DNA of 64,000 bases, from the NCBI GenBank assembly GCA_025998755.1, contig AP024674.1, positions 2,806,162 through 2,870,161 of the forward strand, written 5' to 3'. Shown here one piece after another: positions 58,501-64,000 of the stretch; positions within the stretch are counted from its first letter, which is position 1; each line of letters starts with the position of its first letter. The translations under genes and the position numbers were made by a program. This DNA is from Armatimonadota bacterium (GTDB lineage Bacteria; Armatimonadota; UBA5829; DSUL01). The notes beneath the pieces were generated by a model, which did not search any database, was not told the DNA's origin, and saw only the letters and a list, made by a program, of their open reading frames with translations.

Positions 58501-59649
58501 ATGATCAGGCTTTTCAGCCTGGCTGCCGTTGTCGCAGCCGCGCTGCTTGCCCAGTGCGGTTTTGCTCACCACGAGCACGACCTGCACTTTGGCATCTCCG
58601 GCGGCAAGATGGCGGTGGTGGAGCCGAGCACCTTTGAGGTTCCTAAAGTACTTTACTTCGATGGAGAGAACTATCTGCGCGACCAGGGCATGGATGGGGT
58701 GTTGGTCTACCTGCCTGGAGGTGGGAGCTACTGGCAGCTGAAGAGCTTCACCTGGAGGCAACTCTCCATCACGCCGGGACTCACTATCGGCAACTGGTTC
58801 GGGGATGGCCGGCCGGGATTCGCCAACCTGGACGACGGAGCCAACCGGCATCTGCACCGGCTCGTGTCCGCCCGGCAGCCCGGCACGTATGTCTTCACCA
58901 GTTACCTTCACTCAGGAAGAGACCACCTGGGCAATCCGGTGCCGGATTCCGAGCCGTTCACCATGATCTGGGTGACCGCCCGGAACAATGACAACGACGC
59001 CCCGGCGTATGCCGCGGTGGATCTGCCCCTTCTGCGCAACCTGCCGGATACTCCCCTGTTCCCGCTGGAGAACGGATGGGCGGGTGTGGAGCTGTCCGGG
59101 CTGGTGGTGTCGGCGGTGTTCCCGTCCGGCTTCTATGCCCAGACTCCCGGCCGGACGGGTGGAGTGTTCGTTCAGGGCGGCTCCGGCGCCGCTCCGGGGG
59201 ATCGCGTGACGGTACGTGGCTGGCTGTCCACCCGTGGTTCGGAAAGGGTGGTGCTTCTGAATGAGCCCCTCGAAAAGACTGCATCCGGCGCGCCTCCTCG
59301 GGCTCTCTCGGTTCGGTGCTCGGCTGTGGGAGGGGGCAGCATGGGCAAATACACGCCGGCCACGAAGGACGGGAAAGGCATCTCCAATACCGGTCTGCTC
59401 ATCCGGGTGGCCGGGGTGCTTCGCTCTGAAGGCAACAGGCTGTATGTGGACGATGGCAGCACGCCGGTCAACGACGCCGCATCGGTGAGAGGTCTGAAGG
59501 TCTCCACGGAACTGCTCGGTTCGCCTGTGGTCTTTCCGCCGGCAGGCTCATTTGTGATCCTGACGGGAGCGAGCGGCACGGAGGAAACACCCGGCGGCAT
59601 CATCCCGGTGATCCGGGTCCGGGGACAGTCGGATATCGTGGTACCCTGA
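58501..59649 (+). CDS. Secreted His-motif protein with OB-like repeats
   Basis: This 382-residue protein has a signal peptide ending near CGFA, directly followed by HHEHDLHFGISGGKMAVVEP, an even denser His motif than its neighbour. The first roughly 160 residues resemble a TIGR03769/choice-of-anchor-M-like domain (FANLDDGANRHLHRLVSARQ, GTYVFTSYLHSG). The rest carries two OB-like modules: LSGLVVSAVFPSGFYAQ to DRVTVRGWLS, and LIRVAGVLRSEGNRLYVDDG to GSFVILTGASG. There is no PEP-CTERM tail. It is the last gene of the cluster and is followed by a strong terminator. Confidence 0.78.
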   Translation: MIRLFSLAAVVAAALLAQCGFAHHEHDLHFGISGGKMAVVEPSTFEVPKVLYFDGENYLRDQGMDGVLVYLPGGGSYWQLKSFTWRQLSITPGLTIGNWFGDGRPGFANLDDGANRHLHRLVSARQPGTYVFTSYLHSGRDHLGNPVPDSEPFTMIWVTARNNDNDAPAYAAVDLPLLRNLPDTPLFPLENGWAGVELSGLVVSAVFPSGFYAQTPGRTGGVFVQGGSGAAPGDRVTVRGWLSTRGSERVVLLNEPLEKTASGAPPRALSVRCSAVGGGSMGKYTPATKDGKGISNTGLLIRVAGVLRSEGNRLYVDDGSTPVNDAASVRGLKVSTELLGSPVVFPPAGSFVILTGASGTEETPGGIIPVIRVRGQSDIVVP

Positions 59650-59673
59650 GCCGGCGGGCTGAGGCCCGCCGGC
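59650..59673 (+). terminator. Terminator hairpin of the PEP-CTERM cluster
   Basis: A perfect 10-base stem (59650-59659 with 59664-59673) with a TGAG tetraloop begins at the stop codon region of the last cluster gene. CGCTCCTTCCC follows. It separates the cluster from the convergent GH10-like gene. Confidence 0.6.
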
Positions 59674-59730
59674 CGCTCCTTCCCATCGCACGGAATGGCA
59701 AGCCTTGAGGCCTTGCCGAGGGCTTGCCCA

Positions 59731-61269
59731 TTACTGGCCGGCTTTCTTCAACTGCACCTTCAATCCCGCTTTCGGGCCTTCGTTTCCGCAGCGGTCCACC
59801 GCCGCGACTGCGACGGCATACTCCACCTCGTCGGCTCCGCTGAGCTGCAGCTTCGCTTCCCGGTAGGCTCCAGGGAGCACGTGTGCCTTCCACTGTCCTC
59901 CCGGCCGGGTGTATAGCACCCACAGGAACGGCCGCTCCTCATCGCCCGGCTTCCAGCGCGCGGTGACGCTGAGGCCATCCGGCTCGACGGAAAGCTCCAG
60001 CGTGGGCCGCGCCGGCAGGCGGTCGTCCAGCCACGTGGAGGCCGGCGGGAGCGCTCTGACCGCGTAAAGTTCCTTAAGACCATCCGCCAGAGCCTGATTG
60101 CGCTGCAACGCCTTGAAGCTGAAGTGCACGTTCCCCGAGGCTCCCTCCTGTTGGCGGGTCACGCGCACCTGCTCCAGGATCTCGCTGACGGGCCAGTCCT
60201 CCAGCACCTTACTGGTGAAGTTGCCCGGCCAGATATGTCGGCCCTGCCTGTTCTCTTGCACCCAGTATCTTAGAAGCACCGGGTAGCTCTGGGCCCGGGC
60301 CTCGATCTTCCAGTAGAGCTGCGGCGTCCAGTAATCCAGCCACCCTTCGTGGAGCCACTTGCGAGCGTCGGCATAAAGCTCCGAGTACTGGTCGAACCCC
60401 TGGATGCCCGGAGGGTAGCCCGGCCGGTAGATGCCAAACGGGCTGATGCCGAACTTGACGTGCGGCTTTACCTTCCTCAACTCGGCATACAGCCGCTGGA
60501 TGAAGTTGTTCACATTTTCCCGGCGCCAGTCGTCCCGCGAGAGCGTACCGCCGCCCTTGCGATATTCCTGCCAGCTCCGCTCGTCCGGAAAGTCCAGGAT
60601 CTTGCCGTCCGGCCCTCTCTCCTTATAGGGGTAAAAGTAGTCGTCAATGTGAATGCCGTCCACGTCGTAGCGGCGCGCCACGTCCAGCATGACGGCGATG
60701 GAATGATCCTGCACAGCTTTCTCGCCTGGGTCCAGCCAGAGGTACCTTCCGTACTGCTTCACCAGCTCTGGGCGCTTCTTGCTGACGTGGTCCGGCGAGA
60801 TCGGAGACTTGCCCTGCGGATGCCGCGCCCGGTACGGGTTGAACCAGGCGTGCAGCTCGATGCCTCTGCGGTGCGCCTCCTCGATGGCGAAGGCCAGCGG
60901 GTCGTAGAACGGCTCGGGAGCCTTGCCCATCGTCCCTGTCAGGAACTCCGACCACGGCTCCAGGCTGGACTCATACATCGCGTCGCATGCCGGACGAACC
61001 TGGAAGATCAGGGCATTCAGGTTCAGCTCGGCGGCGCGGTCCATAATGCGCACCAGCTCTGACTTCTGCTGATCCACGCTCAGCCCTGGCCGCGATGGCC
61101 AGTCAATGTTCGCCACCGTGGCGATCCAGGCCGCCCGGAACTCCCGGGGGGGTGAAGGGATAGCATGCAGCTCTTCCTCGGTCAGTGGAACGCTCTGCGC
61201 GCTGCACCCAGAGGTTAGGGCAAGAATCAGCAGGATGAGGGTCGTGAGCCTGGCTTTCAGGGACATCAT
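59731..61269 (-). CDS. Secreted GH10-like (GHL10/DUF187) glycoside hydrolase, probable lipoprotein
   Basis: This 512-residue protein has an N-terminal signal LILLILALTSGCSAQ with a lipobox-like Cys. EFRAAWIATVANIDWPSRPG, NALIFQVRPACDAMYESSLE, FAIEEAHRRGIELHAWFNPY and VDGIHIDDYFYPY follow. These are the motifs of the YddW/GHL10 family, a TIM-barrel related to GH10. A C-terminal fibronectin-like domain (LSVTARWKPGDEERPFLWVL) precedes a short tail. Some family members act on peptidoglycan-derived or similar glycans, but no substrate can be read here. It is convergent with the PEP-CTERM cluster. Confidence 0.92.
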   Translation of the reverse strand: MMSLKARLTTLILLILALTSGCSAQSVPLTEEELHAIPSPPREFRAAWIATVANIDWPSRPGLSVDQQKSELVRIMDRAAELNLNALIFQVRPACDAMYESSLEPWSEFLTGTMGKAPEPFYDPLAFAIEEAHRRGIELHAWFNPYRARHPQGKSPISPDHVSKKRPELVKQYGRYLWLDPGEKAVQDHSIAVMLDVARRYDVDGIHIDDYFYPYKERGPDGKILDFPDERSWQEYRKGGGTLSRDDWRRENVNNFIQRLYAELRKVKPHVKFGISPFGIYRPGYPPGIQGFDQYSELYADARKWLHEGWLDYWTPQLYWKIEARAQSYPVLLRYWVQENRQGRHIWPGNFTSKVLEDWPVSEILEQVRVTRQQEGASGNVHFSFKALQRNQALADGLKELYAVRALPPASTWLDDRLPARPTLELSVEPDGLSVTARWKPGDEERPFLWVLYTRPGGQWKAHVLPGAYREAKLQLSGADEVEYAVAVAAVDRCGNEGPKAGLKVQLKKAGQ

Positions 61270-61545
61270 CGGCGCACCTCTTTCGGTAATCCCGGACCGC
61301 CCCGTGCTCCTTTGCGCTTCGGGGGGTGTTGCGGAACCGTTACCGCAGTGTTCGGCGTCTGGCTCGTGTTTATCCTCCCGGCATCTTCCGCCAGCTCTTC
61401 CAGGGCTGTGCAGTCTAGATGGTCAGTATTTATACCTGATTTGGGGCCAGAGAGGTGTATTCGGGTTTGCAGCGGTGTATATTTGTTATCGCTCTGTTAC
61501 GGAAGTGTCTCGCCCGGTGCAGCCGGCCGGCATTGACATAACAGC

Positions 61546-61798
61546 GGATTGCTGCAATCCAGCCTGCCGCCCCCTCAAAGCAGGGGGCGAAAGAAAGGAG
61601 AACGGGGCCTGCCAGAAGGTGCGGCACATCTGGCAGGTCCCGGTCTCTGCCGTGGGAGGCCTGCAAACACAACCAGGATCGCTTGTCCCAGCGACCGGAG
61701 CAGCGAGGGGTACAACCCCGGCAAGATCCGGGCAGGGTGGGAGAGCGAAGCGAGCCTGCCAGGTCTACCCTTGCCCGGACCTGGCAGGCCGTCTTTTT
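61546..61798 (+). ncRNA. Putative structured RNA with mutually exclusive stems and terminal terminator
   Basis: Hairpins are visible at 61546-61560, 61568-61589 (8-base perfect stem), 61602-61643 (about 15 paired bases), 61717-61732 and 61754-61789. CCTGCCAG occurs at 61608-61615 and 61755-61762, and its complement CTGGCAGG at 61630-61637 and 61781-61788. Each arm can therefore pair with two partners. That is the logic of a switch, although a stable non-switching RNA is also possible. It resembles no RNA family I recognise; 6S, SRP, RNase P and common riboswitches were considered and not matched. Confidence 0.35.
61754..61798 (+). terminator. Strong rho-independent terminator
   Basis: A perfect 12-base stem (61754-61765 with 61778-61789) with a 12-base loop is followed by CGTCTTTTT. 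The U-tract is on the + strand, so it ends a rightward transcript although both neighbouring genes are leftward. Confidence 0.75.
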
Positions 61799-61814
61799 CA
61801 GAGAGACTTCTTTT

Positions 61815-63191
61815 TCAGGCGCTTGCCAGTGCGGCTTTGACGCAGCTCTCCAGCGTTTCCAGACCCTCCAGGAGCACGTCGCGCTGGATGTTCAAAGGAG
61901 GGTTCACCTTGATGGCACCGCCGCCCACACCCACCGGCGCGAACAGCATCACCCCGCACTCCACGGCGCGCCGCACCACTTCGAACGCCAGGTCCGGGTC
62001 CGGCTCAGTGGTTCCCGGACGCACGAACTGCAGCGCCATCACCAGTCCTGCGCCGTCCGCCCGACCGATCCTTCCGCTGGAGGCCGCCATCATACGGGCG
62101 CCCGCATCCAGCAGATCACGCTCCAGCTCTTTCGCGTGCTCAACCAGCCCTTCTTCCAGAATGACCTCGATATTCGCCAGGGCGGCGGCCGCACAGACCG
62201 GGTTGGCGGAGTGGGTGGAGGTCATTTCGCCCGGTCCGTAAAGACCCATCATTTCGTCGGTCCCCGCCACTGCGGAAAGGGGCATCCCTCCAGAGATCCC
62301 CTTCCCGAAGCAAGCCAGGTCCGGTACGATTCCGTAGTGCTGGAACCCGAACATTTTGCCCGTGCGGCCGAATCCCGCCTGCACCTCATCGAAGATGAGC
62401 GCCGCGCCGTTGGCGTCGCACCACGCGCGAAGATCCCTTGCATACTGCTCCGGCATCAACTTCGCGTTGCATCCTTGATAGGTCTCGCTGAGGACGCCGG
62501 CTACCTGCTCGGGACGCACACCTTTCTGGGCCAGGGTTTTCTCAAACAGGGCGAACGACGTGTCCGGGCAGCGGAAACCATCCGGATAGGGGACCTGCAC
62601 GAAATCCGGACAGCCGCAGCCGATCCACGTCTTCAGGGCAGGGATGCCTCCGGCGAGCTGTGAGCCCATGGTGCGCCCATGGAAAGCGTTGTCGAATCCG
62701 ACAATGACCCTGCGCTGTGTCTCTCCGCGGGTCACGGCGCGTGTCTTGGCCAGTTTGATGGCGCACTCCACCGCCTCCGATCCCGTCGTCAGAAGGAACA
62801 CCCGGTGCAGAGGCGGCGGCATGAGAGAGCTGAGCTTCTCCACCAGCCGGGCGCGCACGTCGGTGGGGAAGCAGTAGGCGTGATACAGGTGCTTTTCCGC
62901 CGTCTCGCGGATCGCCGCCACCACCCGGGGGTGATGGTGCCCCACGCTGGTCACCAGCACTCCCGAGCTGAAGTCTATCCACTGGTTGCCGTACGGGTCG
63001 CGGATGAAGCTGCCTTCGCCTGAATCCCAGATAACCGGCGGCTGCCCGCCCATGGAGCGGGGCTCGGCGTCGCGCAGCTTCTGCAGGATGGGTATGGACT
63101 CCGGAACAGGGATGGGAGTGACGATGCGGCGATACGCGGTCTCAATGCGCTCGACCTGGCGCGGTTCAAGCGGAAATTCTCTGGTTGCCAA
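61815..63191 (-). CDS. Class III (4-aminobutyrate-type) aminotransferase
   Basis: This 458-residue PLP enzyme is read from TTG 63191, preceded by AGAGGA at 7-base spacing; the open frame to 63404 is not family-like. Motifs include DFSSGVLVTSVGHHHPRVVA, LLTTGSEAVECAIKLAKT, FDNAFHGRTMGSQLAGG, LIFDEVQAGFGRTG and CFGKGISGGMPLSAVAG with the PLP Lys near residue 295. It transfers amino groups between an omega- or alpha-amino acid and 2-oxoglutarate or pyruvate. The substrate is uncertain. The M20 peptidase gene upstream on the same strand may share its transcript. Confidence 0.93.
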   Translation of the reverse strand: MATREFPLEPRQVERIETAYRRIVTPIPVPESIPILQKLRDAEPRSMGGQPPVIWDSGEGSFIRDPYGNQWIDFSSGVLVTSVGHHHPRVVAAIRETAEKHLYHAYCFPTDVRARLVEKLSSLMPPPLHRVFLLTTGSEAVECAIKLAKTRAVTRGETQRRVIVGFDNAFHGRTMGSQLAGGIPALKTWIGCGCPDFVQVPYPDGFRCPDTSFALFEKTLAQKGVRPEQVAGVLSETYQGCNAKLMPEQYARDLRAWCDANGAALIFDEVQAGFGRTGKMFGFQHYGIVPDLACFGKGISGGMPLSAVAGTDEMMGLYGPGEMTSTHSANPVCAAAALANIEVILEEGLVEHAKELERDLLDAGARMMAASSGRIGRADGAGLVMALQFVRPGTTEPDPDLAFEVVRRAVECGVMLFAPVGVGGGAIKVNPPLNIQRDVLLEGLETLESCVKAALASA

Positions 63192-63279
63192 TGCGGGTCC
63201 TCTTCTGCGGTGTGTGTGAAGCGATAATGCCCACCCCTCTCCCCAGTTGAGTTCGACTTGCGCGCCCGGACCTCCTGCC

Positions 63280-64000
63280 TCATACCGTCTCTGTGCCGCA
63301 CCAGCGGACGATGAGCCGCGCCAGCGCCCGCGCTGCGTCGCGAATCTCCTCCAGCGCCACCTTCTCCCAAGCGGAATGCGCATCCCGCAGGTCGCCCGGC
63401 CCAAAAACTACCGTCGGGATGCCCGCCCGGAGATGGATCAGGCGGGCGTCGCAGGACGCCAGAAAACCGGAGATCTGCGCTCGCCCACGAACCTCCGCCA
63501 CCTGCTGCGCAAGCAACGTGGGCAGGGGATGGGCCACGTCCAGGGCGTAAGGAGCGTTAGCAAGCCCATCGAAGCGGATCTCAGCATCCACTCTGTGGCG
63601 TTGCCGAGCCTCACGCACCGCCGACTCCAACCCTGAGCGCACCTCCTCCAGCGAGGCGTTCGGAAGAAAACTGACAGCACCCCTGGCCTCGGCCGTGGCC
63701 GGAACGGTGGAGGGCCAGTCACCGGCGTGGACCTCACCGATATTCACGTGCACCGGGCTGGGATGGGACGGAAACAGGGGCACGTCCCGGGACCGCTCAA
63801 CCAGGGCCTCTCCGAACGCGCGTACTCCCGCCAGCACCTTTTCCAGATCCTCGAAGGCGCTCTGCCCCTCCCACCAGCGTCCCATATGGGTGGCCTTCCC
63901 ACGGACCAGGATGCGGAACCACAGCGCGCCGCGATTGGCCGGATGCACTTCCAGGCGCGAGGGCTCCAGCACCACGCATCCGTCTGCCCGCCCGCCTGTC
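63280..64000 (-). CDS. M20-family peptidase/deacetylase (ArgE/DapE-like), 5' partial
   Basis: The frame is open to the right edge, so the N-terminus with most metal ligands is missing; about 240 C-terminal residues are visible. VVLEPSRLEVHPANRGALWF, RILVRGKATHMGRWWEGQSA and FGPGDLRDAHSAWEKV are typical of the M20 dimerisation domain and last metal-site His. Such zinc enzymes hydrolyse N-acyl amino acids or peptides, including acetylornithine and succinyl-diaminopimelate. Which one this is cannot be told. It lies 88 bases upstream of the aminotransferase on the same strand. Confidence 0.87.
   Translation of the reverse strand, partial: TGGRADGCVVLEPSRLEVHPANRGALWFRILVRGKATHMGRWWEGQSAFEDLEKVLAGVRAFGEALVERSRDVPLFPSHPSPVHVNIGEVHAGDWPSTVPATAEARGAVSFLPNASLEEVRSGLESAVREARQRHRVDAEIRFDGLANAPYALDVAHPLPTLLAQQVAEVRGRAQISGFLASCDARLIHLRAGIPTVVFGPGDLRDAHSAWEKVALEEIRDAARALARLIVRWCGTETV

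Larger units (their letters stand above)
61270..61814. other. 545-bp intergenic region with hairpin array
   Basis: This is the largest gene-free gap in the window. Both flanking genes run leftward. It holds an AT-rich stretch (about 61425-61500), a TTGACA at 61533-61538 and several perfect hairpins from 61546 to 61789. The last hairpin is a strong intrinsic terminator on the + strand. No ORF with protein-family similarity is seen. The layout fits a + strand non-coding transcript. Confidence 0.5.

Overview
This window is GC-rich bacterial chromosome with densely packed, mostly short-spaced genes. I saw no phage genes, insertion sequences, rRNA or convincing tRNA. Several features point to an Armatimonadota-like lineage or a similar environmental bacterium: two secreted pseudopilin-like proteins ending in an H-x9-DG motif, three PEP-CTERM proteins, a DUF5693-CsaB pair, many secreted glycan-acting enzymes and several Gfo/Idh/MocA oxidoreductases. 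That placement is inference; no marker gene in the window proves it.

Layout, left to right. 1-2690 (-) is a truncated secreted GH123/DUF4091-like protein. 2911-3603 (+) is an H-x9-DG pseudopilin. 3726-8093 (-) is a compact carbon-source operon (FadR/GntR regulator, HpaI-type aldolase, Gfo/Idh oxidoreductase, sodium:solute symporter). 8376-10567 (-) holds two tandem secreted paralogs, one with a PEP-CTERM tail. 10973-13307 (+) has an EamA transporter and a pectate-lyase-fold protein. 13686-17243 (-) has pyruvate phosphate dikinase and a BsuPI-domain protein. 17544-24104 (+) has a Cys-rich orphan, rhomboid-DUF5693-CsaB, and an ECF sigma factor with two membrane-anchored partners. 24214-28481 (-) is a MoxR-DUF58-transglutaminase cluster.

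28699-38252 holds a DapA-family lyase, a DUF5658 membrane protein, a second Gfo/Idh oxidoreductase, a PpiC foldase, an orphan MsmX-type ABC ATPase, the methionine operon metY-metX-metW and a Lon-substrate-binding-domain protein. 38320-44710 (-) is a complete seven-subunit Mrp Na+/H+ antiporter operon (mnhA-G) whose first gene overlaps endonuclease III. 44769-48869 (-) is a 1366-residue secreted GH42-like enzyme. 49157-55249 holds panD, an M48 protease, ftsY, an SMP-30-type lactonase, agmatine deiminase, a HI1419/HI1420-type toxin-antitoxin pair and a PAP2 phosphatase.

The least ordinary region is 55432-59649 (+). It encodes five exported or membrane-anchored proteins: a short HxH/CxxC protein, a pseudopilin, a PEP-CTERM protein resembling the cyanobacterial Zur-repressed all3515 family, a second PEP-CTERM protein, and a His-motif protein with OB-like repeats. 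I interpret it as a candidate envelope metal (possibly zinc) handling cluster. After it come a secreted GH10-like hydrolase (-), a 545-bp intergenic region with several perfect hairpins and a strong intrinsic terminator on the + strand, a class III aminotransferase and a truncated M20 peptidase.

Taken together the genes suggest a heterotroph that degrades complex glycans outside the cell and imports the products. It carries an Mrp antiporter and PPDK, and decorates its surface with pyruvylated polymer and PEP-CTERM proteins.
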